Part shown: piece after piece, positions 1 through 8,624 of the stretch
Layout of the letters: each line of letters opens with the position of its first letter
Position numbering within the stretch: position 1 is the first letter of the stretch
Assembly: GCF_005771435.1 (NCBI RefSeq)
Contig: NZ_VANI01000005.1
Coordinates: 124,001-188,000, forward strand
From: Microbulbifer harenosus
Lineage (GTDB): Bacteria > Pseudomonadota > Gammaproteobacteria > Pseudomonadales > Cellvibrionaceae
DNA length: 64,000 bases
Direction of reading: 5' to 3'
Notes under the pieces: model-generated
Seen by the model: the letters and a program-made list of their open reading frames with translations, nothing else
What the model was told of the DNA's origin: nothing
Database searches by the model: none
Translations under genes and position numbers: made by a program

Positions 1-865
1 CCTGGCTTTGGGCCCAGAAATAGCCGCCGGCGGCGGCCGCCGCCAACAGCGTGCAAATCCAGATCCAAACGTACCCCCGGACACCGGTGACGTCGCTGGA
101 GCCCAGAGACGAGACCGGCGGAAACTCAGAGTGCGGCGGCACTGATGTCGTCGAGCGCGTGCGCGCCCTGTCAATGGCCTGCGCTAACGCGGCGCTCTGA
201 CGCGCCGCTTCCGGCAGCGGAACGGCCTGCCGCACCGTGGTTTTGTCGATATCGTCGGCGGGGCCCACCACGCTGAAACTGAGACTGTCAAAGCGCAACT
301 CATCACCGCGGCGCACGCGGGATTCGGTGATCCGTTGATTATTGAGGAAAGTGCCGTTGGCAGAGCCCAGATCCACCACAAACAGCAGCCCCTCGCGTAC
401 TTCGAGGCGCGCGTGCCGACGGGACAAGTGGGACATTGCGAAGGTCAGGTCACATTCATCCGAGCGCCCCACCACGGATCTCTCACGCACCGGGAATACC
501 CGTCCGACGATGGCGGGATGATTGGCGCGCAGCGCCCAGGAAACATTCGCATTCGTGCCAGCAGCCTTGAGCCGGGTGATCTTCGGATCGACCACCGCGA
601 GATTCCGCTCACCCAGTTGCACCCGGTCGTTGCGATGCAGCCGGCAACTGCCGTCGATCAATTTTCCATTGACGGATATCTGACCGTTTCCAGCCAGATT
701 GCGCAGCTCCAGCTCTTCCCCATCGACAAGAATCTCCGCGTGGAGTTTTGCTACCGAAGCGTCCGTCAGTGTCAGATCACACTGGCTGCCCCGGCCGATT
801 GTGACCTTGGGTGCCACCAGCCATACACTTTGACTGGCATCTTTGACATCACAAAGTTTCAGCAT
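1..865 (-). CDS. Twin FHA-domain membrane protein (C-terminus cut by window edge)
   Basis: The minus frame stays open from an ATG at 865 to the left edge, giving 288 residues without a stop. Two forkhead-associated domains are visible. The first is at about residues 20-90 (GRGSQCDL) and is degenerate, with S-x-x-x-x-H in place of SxxH. The second is at about 130-200 and has intact phosphothreonine-binding signatures: GRSDECDL, SRRH at 148-151 and NGT at 170-172. A hydrophobic, Ala-rich segment near residues 265-285 looks like a membrane helix, so the FHA part would be cytosolic. A GAGGAAG ribosome binding site precedes the ATG. The gene is divergent from a PP2C phosphatase and a Ser/Thr kinase, so it is probably a phospho-reader in that pathway (inference). 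What follows the membrane helix lies outside the window. Confidence 0.85.
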   Translation of the reverse strand, partial: MLKLCDVKDASQSVWLVAPKVTIGRGSQCDLTLTDASVAKLHAEILVDGEELELRNLAGNGQISVNGKLIDGSCRLHRNDRVQLGERNLAVVDPKITRLKAAGTNANVSWALRANHPAIVGRVFPVRERSVVGRSDECDLTFAMSHLSRRHARLEVREGLLFVVDLGSANGTFLNNQRITESRVRRGDELRFDSLSFSVVGPADDIDKTTVRQAVPLPEAARQSAALAQAIDRARTRSTTSVPPHSEFPPVSSLGSSDVTGVRGYVWIWICTLLAAAAAGGYFWAQSQ

Positions 866-1154
866 TGTCCAGGCTTCCTCGAATGCGTAGAACGGCGTAC
901 ATTTTTCAACCAAGGCCGCTAGCGAACCAATTAAGAATCTATCGACCAACAGATCGCGCGTCGGCGGAGACGCAACTACGGGTATCTGAGAACCCCGCTG
1001 CGGGAAGTTTATCACGGCCAATTTCATTGGCCTGTGAATCGGTTTGCAGCTTACAATGCCGGCAGGCTCTAGTATGGAAGTGTCGAAAGCCGCAAGGATT
1101 TGCGCGGTTTTGCACTTGCGACAATAACGACAGGTAACAGGTAGTTGTATACCA
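866..1154. promoter_or_regulatory. Divergent intergenic region with a perfect 17-bp inverted repeat
   Basis: This 289-base spacer separates the FHA gene (minus) from the PP2C gene (plus) and must hold both promoters. It carries GGCCAAT-TTC-ATTGGCC at 1016-1032, a perfect 7-bp inverted repeat with a 3-base centre, as expected of a dimeric repressor or activator site. I see no other convincing gene or RNA here. The role of the repeat is inference. Confidence 0.4.
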
Positions 1155-2153
1155 GTGAGTGAAGCCAAGGTAGATGCCAACGTCGGTACCAGCGGAAATA
1201 CCGGTGGTAAAGAACCTGCCAGCGAGGTAAGCCGCCCCGCCGCCCGCGCAACGGTGCGCAGTGCCGGCGCAACCCACCCGGGCTATCGCCGTGAGCAGAA
1301 TGAGGATGCCTTCTGGGGCGACGAGTCCCGAGGTATCTGGGTCGTGGCCGATGGCCTCGGCGGCCACCACGCCGGAGAGATTGCCAGCCAGACCGTGGTG
1401 GAAGAAATCCAGCGCTCCTCCGCCACCGATCGGCACTACGAACAGGCCCTGCGCCGCGCTCATGCGTTGCTCGCCGGGGAAGAGACAAACTCAACCGCCA
1501 TGGGAACCACCGCCGTGGTGGTGGCCGAAGACGGGAATTACTTTCATATCTATTGGGTCGGCGACAGCCGCGCCTATCTGTGGACGCCGCCGGCCACTGA
1601 TGCCGGCAATCAAGGCAACACCAAAGCACCTCACGGCACGCTCAAGCAGCTGACCATAGATCACTCCTACGTGCAGATGCTGGTGGATTCGGGAGCCATC
1701 AACCAGGAAGAGGCTGCGAGCCACCCCAATCGTCACGTGATCACACGCTGTATCGGCGGCTCCGCAAATCCGACACTTGAGATCGACCGCGCGTCATTTG
1801 CCTGGAACCCCGGACAAAAATTGCTACTGTGCAGTGACGGCCTGAGTAACGATGTCGGCCTGGAAGAAATCTGCCAGATCCTGGCAAACACACCGGATAA
1901 CCAGCGCGCCAGCGAACTGCTGGTCGCGGCGGCGCTTGATGCCGGTGGACGCGACAACATCACCGTTCAAGTCATCAACTCGCCGGATTCAGCGACGGCA
2001 AACAACGAAAACCTGAACTCCCGCACACTGCCCCAGCCACTTGCATCCCGGCAATTGTTTTCGTCTCCCGGCACACTGGTTGCCAGGATCGCCACCCTTG
2101 CGATTATTTTTTCACTGGGTATTTACGCAGCCTGGCAGCTGCTGAACGGTTAA
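1155..2153 (+). CDS. PP2C-family protein serine/threonine phosphatase, C-terminally membrane anchored
   Basis: This is a 332-residue metal-dependent phosphatase (PPM/PP2C, Stp1/PppA type), predicted to remove phosphate from Ser/Thr residues put on by the adjacent kinase. Family motifs appear in order: REQNEDA (E50, D51), VADGLGGHHAGE with metal ligand D66, TAMGTTAVV, VGDSRAYLW, LLCSDGLSNDV and GGRDNITVQV. The catalytic domain fills about residues 36-275. A hydrophobic stretch at about 308-330 near the C-terminus should anchor it in the inner membrane, which is longer than the soluble 240-260 residue relatives. The start is GTG at 1155. The kinase gene starts 21 bases after the stop, so the two are almost certainly cotranscribed as a writer/eraser pair. 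Confidence 0.93.
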   Translation: MSEAKVDANVGTSGNTGGKEPASEVSRPAARATVRSAGATHPGYRREQNEDAFWGDESRGIWVVADGLGGHHAGEIASQTVVEEIQRSSATDRHYEQALRRAHALLAGEETNSTAMGTTAVVVAEDGNYFHIYWVGDSRAYLWTPPATDAGNQGNTKAPHGTLKQLTIDHSYVQMLVDSGAINQEEAASHPNRHVITRCIGGSANPTLEIDRASFAWNPGQKLLLCSDGLSNDVGLEEICQILANTPDNQRASELLVAAALDAGGRDNITVQVINSPDSATANNENLNSRTLPQPLASRQLFSSPGTLVARIATLAIIFSLGIYAAWQLLNG

Positions 2154-2174
2154 CGGAACTGGGGACGGGCGCGA

Positions 2175-4529
2175 ATGGAAGTTGTCAGCAGCGGTGTCGC
2201 CTCGCTGGAAATTCCCGGCTATCAGATCCTGAAGAAGATCAATCAGGGAGGCATGTCCACAGTCTACCTCGCCACCCAGCGCAGCATGGGTCGCCAGGTG
2301 GCGCTCAAGGTCATGTCGCCTGTACTGAACGCCGATCCAATTTTCAGTGAGCGCTTTCAGCGGGAAGCCAATATCGTTGGCCAGCTCTCCCACCCCAATA
2401 TCGTTGCCATCCACGATATCGGCCGCTATCGCAGCCTCAACTATATCGCCATGGATTACCTGCCCGGTGGCTCGGTAGCGGATGCCCTCACCCGCGGCGC
2501 CATCGAACCTCTGGAAGCCCTGCATATCACTCGCCAGATTGCCATGGCGCTGGATCACGCAAGCAACAAGGGCTACGTGCACCGGGACCTGAAACCGGAA
2601 AATATCCTGTTCCGTGAAGACGGCTCCGCCGTGCTTACGGATTTCGGCGTCGCCCGCGCTGTGGCCCGCACCACACGCATGACCAGCACCGGTATGGTGG
2701 TGGGCACCCCCCACTATATGAGCCCGGAGCAGGCGCGCGGTGCCGCCGTAGACGGTCGCGCAGACCTCTACAGCCTTGGCGTGGTGCTCTACGAGATGCT
2801 CACCAGTGCCGTGCCCTATCAGGCGGAAGAAGCGGTGGCCATCGCCATCAAACACCTGACCGATCCGATACCGCGTTTGCCCGCCCGGCACTCACTGTAC
2901 CAGGGCCTGATCGACCGGTTCCTCGCCAAAGATCCGGATCAGCGCTATCAGCGTGGCCTGGATGTAGTGGATGCGATAGATCAGCTGCTGGCGGCGCTGG
3001 AAGGTAAGCCCCCCGGCAATGCCACCAAACTCAACAACACCTCCGTGCGTGTTTCCAGCCTGTTGCGGGCGCTGTTAATGACACTCTACGGTACCCTGTG
3101 CGACCGGCTCAGTGCCGCCTGGGCACGCTGGCGAGACAAGCCACTGCACCAACAGAACCCCCGGGCGGAGCAGCAGACCATCATGCGCTTCCAGCAGGTG
3201 CTGCAGCAGAACACGCCCAGCAAGCGCCGCTCCTGGCGCCTGGCGATGGTTATTAGCGCTGCCGCGGTGGTGACGCTGATCATCTGGGGCAAAAATCCCC
3301 AGTGGTCCGCAACAACCACCTCCCGCACGGCGACGGAATCAGCGGAAAGCGTGGCGCACTCACCGGCCGACACAGCGCTGGCCATTCAAGAGGATTCACC
3401 TGCGACCGGGGCATCAGCGAATCTGATACAACCGGCGTTGCGCGAGGAAACAGGCGAACCCATCTCCGCGTCACCGCCGATTACCAAGCCGGGGGGGCCT
3501 ACAGAAAATATTGCTGACAGTACTCCGGCTCCGGCGTCCAAACCCAAGCCCATCAGTGCTCCGGTGTCCGAACAAGCGCCCGCTACCTTTTCGCTGTTGG
3601 TTTCCGTCAAGCCGGACGATGCGCGTATTCGCATCATGAACATCGTTCCGAGATATACACCAGGCATCGCTTTGGAGCCGGGACGCTACGATATTGAGGT
3701 AAGCAAGCCAGGCTACAGTACCGTGCGCCGCTGGATCGAGATCAGTACTGCCGATATCAATCTGGCGGTTGAATTGGAGCGCAAATACTTCCCCGGCAGG
3801 ACTTTTCAATCACCACTGCGGTCCGGTGGTCGCGGACCGGAGATGGTCGTAATCTCTCCCGGCAGCTTCACCATGGGTAACAATCAGCGCCCGTTCACCA
3901 GTCCCGAACATAAGATATCCATCAATAAACCCTATGCCATCGGCGCCCAAGAGATTACGTTCAACGATTACGACCGCTTCGCCAAGGCCAGCGGGCGCGC
4001 CCTGCCCAGTGATGAAAATTGGGGCCGGGGAACACGGCCGGTAGTGAATATCAGCTGGCAGGATGCACAGCGCTACGCCAGCTGGCTGAGCGAGGAGAGT
4101 GGTCAGAAATATCGACTGGCCAGCGAGGCGGAATGGGAATATGCAGCGCGCGCCGGTACCACCACTCCCTTCTGGTGGGGGGACGGTAGTGCGAAAGGGA
4201 AAGCCAATTGCCGCCGCGGCTGTGCCAGTGAGTTCAACACCCTGTTCACCACCTCTACGGCACCGGTGGGCAACTACAAGGCCAACGAGTTCGGCTTGTA
4301 CGATACCGCGGGCAATGTGGGGGAATGGGTACAGGACTGTTTCCTCGGCGACTTCACCAATCACCGCGGCGATGCGCGCCCTGTACAGCTGAAAAACTGC
4401 GAGCTGCGCGTTGTACGCGGCGGCTCTATGCGCGAGCCGCTGCGCAATATCAGCTCCGACTACCGCACCGGTCTCAGCGAGCAGGCCAGCTCAAAAGAAG
4501 TGGGCTTCCGACTCGTGATGGAGCTGTAA
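2175..4529 (+). CDS. Transmembrane Ser/Thr protein kinase with PEGA and FGE-sulfatase (SUMF1) domains
   Basis: This is a 784-residue Hanks-type kinase fused to an extracytoplasmic sensor part. Kinase features: glycine loop NQGGMSTV at 23-30, Lys45 in VALKVM, HRDLKPEN with catalytic D138, DFGVAR with D156, and GTPHYMSPEQ. The kinase domain ends near residue 275. One membrane helix follows at about 351-373, then a Ser/Thr/Pro-rich linker, a PEGA-like beta domain (about 469-538) and an FGE-sulfatase domain from about 554 to the end (SPGSFTMGNN, LASEAEWEYAARAG, GLYDTAGNVGEW, RVVRGGS). The architecture resembles Pseudomonas PpkA-type kinases, in which the FGE-like domain is thought to sense rather than catalyse. 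With the PP2C gene just upstream and the FHA gene divergent, it forms a complete phosphorylation switch. No type VI secretion genes are visible here, so its targets are unknown. Confidence 0.93.
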   Translation: MEVVSSGVASLEIPGYQILKKINQGGMSTVYLATQRSMGRQVALKVMSPVLNADPIFSERFQREANIVGQLSHPNIVAIHDIGRYRSLNYIAMDYLPGGSVADALTRGAIEPLEALHITRQIAMALDHASNKGYVHRDLKPENILFREDGSAVLTDFGVARAVARTTRMTSTGMVVGTPHYMSPEQARGAAVDGRADLYSLGVVLYEMLTSAVPYQAEEAVAIAIKHLTDPIPRLPARHSLYQGLIDRFLAKDPDQRYQRGLDVVDAIDQLLAALEGKPPGNATKLNNTSVRVSSLLRALLMTLYGTLCDRLSAAWARWRDKPLHQQNPRAEQQTIMRFQQVLQQNTPSKRRSWRLAMVISAAAVVTLIIWGKNPQWSATTTSRTATESAESVAHSPADTALAIQEDSPATGASANLIQPALREETGEPISASPPITKPGGPTENIADSTPAPASKPKPISAPVSEQAPATFSLLVSVKPDDARIRIMNIVPRYTPGIALEPGRYDIEVSKPGYSTVRRWIEISTADINLAVELERKYFPGRTFQSPLRSGGRGPEMVVISPGSFTMGNNQRPFTSPEHKISINKPYAIGAQEITFNDYDRFAKASGRALPSDENWGRGTRPVVNISWQDAQRYASWLSEESGQKYRLASEAEWEYAARAGTTTPFWWGDGSAKGKANCRRGCASEFNTLFTTSTAPVGNYKANEFGLYDTAGNVGEWVQDCFLGDFTNHRGDARPVQLKNCELRVVRGGSMREPLRNISSDYRTGLSEQASSKEVGFRLVMEL

Positions 4530-4551
4530 CCCAGCTCCATCCTGTTTCGGG

Positions 4552-6786
4552 TTACTTCGCCTGAATTTCCCACACATTGTGGATTTTCGGATTGCGCTGA
4601 AAATCCTTGTCCAGCAGTCTGGACGACAAATTTTCCACCGCGAACTCATCCAGCAACTTCTCATCCATCTTGAAACTGCGCAGGTTGTTGGAAAACAGCA
4701 AGGTGCCACCTGGACGCAGAAGCGCCATGCACTGGCGGATCAAATCGACATGGTCCCGCTGAATATCGAGCACGCCCTGCATTTTTGCCGAATTGGAAAA
4801 CGTAGGTGGGTCGAGAAAAATCACATCGTAATGGCCGCGCCGGTTCTGCTGCGCGGCCTGTAGCCACTGCAGGCAATCTGCCTCGACGAGCTGGTGGCGA
4901 TAAGGGTCCAGGCGGTTCTGGCGAAAATTGCGCTGCGCCCAGGCCTGGTATGTTTTGGATAAATCAACGCTGGTGCTTTCCGGGCAACCGCCGAGCGCCG
5001 CTTGCACAGTCGCAGTGGCGGTATAGCAGAACAGGTTGAGCAGTTTTTTGCCGTTGGCAATCTGTCGCAAGTATTGACGTACCGGACGGTGATCCAGAAA
5101 CAGCCCGGTATCCAGGTAATCCCACAGGTTGATTTCCAGCTGCGCACCGTATTCGTCAACCCAGAATTCCGCGTTGGACTCCCTCCGCGCATTGGTTTCG
5201 TTGCGCTTTTGGTACTGGCTGCCGCTCTCCTTGTGGCTGTGGCGACGGCGCTCCTTGATCGACACATGGCGCGCGGGCAGATCCAGCACCTCCCGGGTCG
5301 CACGCACCAGGTCGCTCAGGCGGCGGCGCGCCTTTTCCTCGGAAATACTTGCCGGCGCTCGATACTCCTGAATGTGGGCGTATGTCTGCCCTTCAAGCGA
5401 CCGATAAATATCAATTGCCGCCGAATACTCCGGCAGGTCCGCATCGTACAGACGGTAACAGCTAATGCCACTCTTCTGCGCCCACTTGCCGGTAGTGCGC
5501 AGGTTTTTCTGCAACCGGTTGGCCACCATTTGCGCCTCTTCGGAGAGTTGCGCGCGGGGTTTTCCACCATGTTGCTCGCCACCCTGCTCACCTTCACTCT
5601 GCTGATGGACATCAAACAACAGCAACTGGCTGGGGATACTGCCGTTGAACAGTTTGTACTGCTTGTGCGATCGCAGCGCCATGGAGTGACAGAGTTCCGG
5701 GTTACCGGTGAACACGGCGGCCTTCCAGCCGCCGAACTCCCGCTTCAGCTGACGCCCCAGTTCTGCGTAGGTTTCACGCAGCGCCTCCTGCTCGCCGAGA
5801 CGTTCGCCGTAGGGCGGATTGGTAATCACCAGACCCGGCTGTACTTCGCGGTGGCTCGGCGCCTTGAACGCAGCAACCGGTCGACAGCTGACGCGCACAT
5901 GTTTCTCCAAACCGGCGCGGGCAATATTCGACTCCGCTGCAAACAGCACTTTGGCATCTGCATCGTAGCCGCGAATTTCCGGCAGGGTTCTCGCCAGGCC
6001 GTCCGCGCGTCGCTGCAGCGCCTCTTCACGTAATGGCAGCCACAGGTCATTTTGGTGGTTCAGCCAGCGCTCGAATGCGAATCCTTCGCGCATGATGCCT
6101 GGCGCCACATCGGCGGCCATCAGCGCCCCCTCCACCAGAAAAGTGCCGGAGCCACACATGGGGTCAAGCAAGGCGCCCCCCTGCCCGGCAATCTGCGGCC
6201 AGCCTGCACGCATCAGCAGCGCAGCAGCGAGGTTTTCTTTCAGCGGCGCGGCACCAATGTGAGTGCGGTACCCTCTGCGGTGCAGGCTGTCGCCGCACAG
6301 GTCGATAGCAATTTCGAGGCTGTCCCGGTGCAGGCGTAGCATAGCGGTCAGATCGGGGTCCCGCTTGTCCACATCCGGGCGCGCACCGGTGGCGGAGCGA
6401 AGGCGATCGACAATGGCGTCCTTCGCCTTCTGCCCACCGAATTGGCTGTTGCGGATTTCTCGGTTAGTGCCGGAAAACTGTACCCAGAGTACACCGGTAG
6501 GGCTGATGTGCTCCTCCCAGGGAATGTCGACGACAGCCTGATACAGCGCTTCCGCATCCGCGACCCGTGCCAAGCCCAGATTCAGTAATACACGGTTGGC
6601 GAGACGGCTCCATAGGCAGATACGGTACGCCATCGCCAGATCGCTGTTAAACCGCACGGCAGCCGGCTGCTCCCGCTCCACCTCGGCGCCGAGGGTGCGA
6701 AGCTCGTCGGCGAGCAGATTTTCGAGCCCTTTTGGGCAAGTGGCGGTGAAAGAAAACTGAGCAGTCAATGGTTCGATCTCGGTCAA
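4552..6786 (-). CDS. rlmL: Fused 23S rRNA methyltransferase RlmKL (m2G2445 / m7G2069)
   Basis: This 744-residue protein matches the gammaproteobacterial bifunctional RlmKL (about 700 residues in E. coli). It methylates G2445 at N2 (N-terminal half) and G2069 at N7 (C-terminal half) of 23S rRNA during large-subunit assembly. Visible parts: an N-terminal ferredoxin-like/THUMP region (about 1-160), the RlmL Rossmann domain with DPMCGSGTFLVEGAL and the NPPYGERLG catalytic motif near 321, and the RlmK domain with NLFCYTATATVQAA and the DPPTFSNS motif near 659. A charged linker with a Glu/Gln/Gly-rich patch (near 395-410) may explain the extra length. The gene converges on the kinase gene with only 22 bases between the stops; I see no clear terminator in that gap. 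Confidence 0.96.
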   Translation of the reverse strand: MTEIEPLTAQFSFTATCPKGLENLLADELRTLGAEVEREQPAAVRFNSDLAMAYRICLWSRLANRVLLNLGLARVADAEALYQAVVDIPWEEHISPTGVLWVQFSGTNREIRNSQFGGQKAKDAIVDRLRSATGARPDVDKRDPDLTAMLRLHRDSLEIAIDLCGDSLHRRGYRTHIGAAPLKENLAAALLMRAGWPQIAGQGGALLDPMCGSGTFLVEGALMAADVAPGIMREGFAFERWLNHQNDLWLPLREEALQRRADGLARTLPEIRGYDADAKVLFAAESNIARAGLEKHVRVSCRPVAAFKAPSHREVQPGLVITNPPYGERLGEQEALRETYAELGRQLKREFGGWKAAVFTGNPELCHSMALRSHKQYKLFNGSIPSQLLLFDVHQQSEGEQGGEQHGGKPRAQLSEEAQMVANRLQKNLRTTGKWAQKSGISCYRLYDADLPEYSAAIDIYRSLEGQTYAHIQEYRAPASISEEKARRRLSDLVRATREVLDLPARHVSIKERRRHSHKESGSQYQKRNETNARRESNAEFWVDEYGAQLEINLWDYLDTGLFLDHRPVRQYLRQIANGKKLLNLFCYTATATVQAALGGCPESTSVDLSKTYQAWAQRNFRQNRLDPYRHQLVEADCLQWLQAAQQNRRGHYDVIFLDPPTFSNSAKMQGVLDIQRDHVDLIRQCMALLRPGGTLLFSNNLRSFKMDEKLLDEFAVENLSSRLLDKDFQRNPKIHNVWEIQAK

Positions 6787-7127
6787 TCAGTGGATGGGGA
6801 TTCTGGCAATAACAATCACGGTGTTTTAGCCAATCCGCGTTCGGCAGGCCGCAAGCATACCGGAAACCAGGATGGCATTCTCCCTATAACGACGCGATGC
6901 ACGGGCCACCGGAGTCGCTAGTACGTTTTTGTCTAGGAAATACCGTTTTTATAAAGGTTGGGTCGCACCGGTACACGCCCCTCAGGTTGGCTGCAACTCT
7001 TCTAGCAAGGCAGATTCCACAATAAGCTGGATTCTGTAAAAGGGGGAAAATTTGATTCGGAATCAAGATTGGGAAATCGGACCAGGAAGGTCAGAAACCG
7101 CTAAAAATTGCCAGAGGTATCGCATCT
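6787..7127. promoter_or_regulatory. rlmL/rmf divergent intergenic region with a palindrome
   Basis: This 341-base gap lies between the divergent rlmL and rmf genes and should contain both promoters. No gene is evident. It holds a perfect inverted repeat TTGATTC-G-GAATCAA at 7052-7066, about 60 bases upstream of the rmf start, plausible as a regulator site for rmf. The AGAGGT near 7113 may act as the rmf ribosome binding site. These roles are inferred. Confidence 0.35.
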
Positions 7128-7331
7128 ATGAAACGCCAAAAACGTAATCCCAACGATAGAGCTTTTCACAAAGGTTACGTTGCTGCCATGGAGGGCAGAA
7201 ACCACGACAGTTGTCCGCACGAAAACGGATCCTTGCATCAGGAATGGGTAAACGGATGGCGACAGGGTCGGCAGGATTACTGGAGTGGATTCGGGCGTGC
7301 GGCGCAGGCTCAGCGCTTAGCCAACATGTAA
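7128..7331 (+). CDS. rmf: Ribosome modulation factor RMF
   Basis: This is a 67-residue basic protein of the RMF family, which pairs 70S ribosomes into inactive 100S dimers in stationary phase or stress. The family start MKRQKR is intact, followed by a conserved GY..A..GR pattern and WVNGWRQGRQDYWSG, which aligns with WLGGWREAMAD of E. coli RMF (55 residues). The C-terminus is about ten residues longer than in E. coli. In gammaproteobacteria rmf is usually a single-gene unit under growth-phase and ppGpp control; the palindrome about 60 bases upstream could take part, but the sequence alone does not show this. Confidence 0.95.
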   Translation: MKRQKRNPNDRAFHKGYVAAMEGRNHDSCPHENGSLHQEWVNGWRQGRQDYWSGFGRAAQAQRLANM

Positions 7332-7416
7332 TTGGCCGCATGGTATTTTTCAGAGCCGCTTTCAAACACCCTTAAACATCACTGGCCAGCAAACACCCTT
7401 GGCCAGCGCCACTGAA

Positions 7417-7452
7417 AATCCCGGGCAGCCTAAAGAATGGTTGCCCGGGATT
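7417..7452 (-). terminator. Rho-independent terminator for pyrD
   Basis: An 11-bp perfect stem, AATCCCGGGCA/TGCCCGGGATT, with a 14-base loop lies 12 bases past the pyrD stop. On the minus strand the stem runs into TTTT, so it fits the end of pyrD. It may also stop rmf transcription from the other side. Confidence 0.75.
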
Positions 7453-7464
7453 GTTACAGGTGCT

Positions 7465-8505
7465 TCAACCGGAAACCACCCGTCCCTTGTGCAGCTCGGC
7501 GATGGCTGCAGCCGCCTCGCGAATCACCTCTGGTCCACGGTAGATGAAACCCGAGTAAATCTGCACCGCGGTAGCCCCCGCACGGATCTTGTCCGCGGCG
7601 GATTCACCGTCAAAAATCCCACCAACGCCGATGATAGGAATTTCACCTTTGAGTTCCGCTGATAAAGTGCGGACTACTTCGGTGGATCGCTCGGTCAGCG
7701 GGCGACCACTCAAACCACCCTCTTCGGCGCCGTGCTCAAGATGCGCAACCGACGATTTGTCGATGGTGGTGTTGGTAGCAATAACGCCGTCGATGTTATG
7801 TGAGCGCAGGGTTCTGGCCACCTGGGCGATGGCGTCACTATCCATGTCCGGGGCGATTTTCACAGCCAGTGGCACATAGCGCCCGTGCTGTGAGGCCAAC
7901 TGCTGCTGCTTCTCCTTGAGCGCGCTCAAAAGCCGGCTCAGGCTGTCACCAAATTGCAGATCCCGCAGCCCCTTGGTGTTCGGTGACGACACATTCGCGG
8001 TGATGTAATCCGCGTGGGTATACACCTTCTCCATACACAGACAGTAATCATCCGCGGCCTTTTCCACTGGGGTATCGAAATTTTTGCCGACGTTGATTCC
8101 CAGGACCCCGGAGTAACGACGCCGCTTTACCTGTTCCAGCAGGTAATCCACGCCCAGGTTGTTGAACCCCATGCGATTGATGATGGCCTCGGCCTCCGGA
8201 AGGCGGAACAGGCGCGGCTGCGGGTTGCCGGGTTGTGGCCGCGGCGTGACCGTGCCCACTTCCACAAAGCCAAACCCCAGCGCACCAAGGCCGTTAAAGG
8301 CCTGAGCATTCTTGTCGAGGCCCGCGGCCAATCCTACCGGATTTGGCAGGGTCAACCCCATCAGCTCCACCGGGTCGTCCGGAACCGGCTTGGTAAACAG
8401 CGACATGAGCCCGAGGCGCTCGGCGGCACCGATGGCATCGAGGGAAAGGTGATGAGACCGCTCCGGGTCCAGCGCAAACAGAGCTTTGCGCAGATGCTGG
8501 TACAT
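7465..8505 (-). CDS. pyrD: Dihydroorotate dehydrogenase (quinone), class 2
   Basis: This membrane-associated flavoprotein oxidises dihydroorotate to orotate with quinone in pyrimidine synthesis. The 346-residue product has the class-2 N-terminal helix ([17 protein letters not shown]), then the FMN barrel: [28 protein letters not shown], and NVSSPNT, whose serine is the catalytic base of class 2. Later come NTTIDK and GVGGI near the phosphate-binding end. I chose the ATG at 8505 because AAGGAAG lies just upstream and the N-terminus then matches the family; an upstream in-frame start would add 13 residues of no family likeness. The gene stands alone with its own terminator. Confidence 0.96.
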   Translation of the reverse strand: MYQHLRKALFALDPERSHHLSLDAIGAAERLGLMSLFTKPVPDDPVELMGLTLPNPVGLAAGLDKNAQAFNGLGALGFGFVEVGTVTPRPQPGNPQPRLFRLPEAEAIINRMGFNNLGVDYLLEQVKRRRYSGVLGINVGKNFDTPVEKAADDYCLCMEKVYTHADYITANVSSPNTKGLRDLQFGDSLSRLLSALKEKQQQLASQHGRYVPLAVKIAPDMDSDAIAQVARTLRSHNIDGVIATNTTIDKSSVAHLEHGAEEGGLSGRPLTERSTEVVRTLSAELKGEIPIIGVGGIFDGESAADKIRAGATAVQIYSGFIYRGPEVIREAAAAIAELHKGRVVSG

Positions 8506-8585
8506 GGGCTTCCTTTTATAGCAATCCAAACGATGAGAGCCCACCCACGGAGTGATCTCTGTGGGCGGGCTCGCGTATTGTACGG

Positions 8586-8614
8586 ATTTCCGGCGGAAAT
8601 TTCCGGCCGGAAAT
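8586..8614 (-). repeat. Inverted repeat between gdhB and pyrD, possible gdhB terminator
   Basis: ATTTCCGGC (8586-8594) and GCCGGAAAT (8606-8614) form a 9-bp stem 10 bases past the gdhB stop. A nested 16-bp palindrome, ATTTCCGGCCGGAAAT, spans 8599-8614. No U-tract follows, so its role in termination is uncertain. Confidence 0.4.
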
Positions 8615-8624
8615 AGCGGTACGT

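Noticed and set aside
335-922. 195-codon plus-strand open frame at the left end
   Set aside because: It is antisense to the twin-FHA gene, whose minus frame is open to the window edge with clear FHA motifs.
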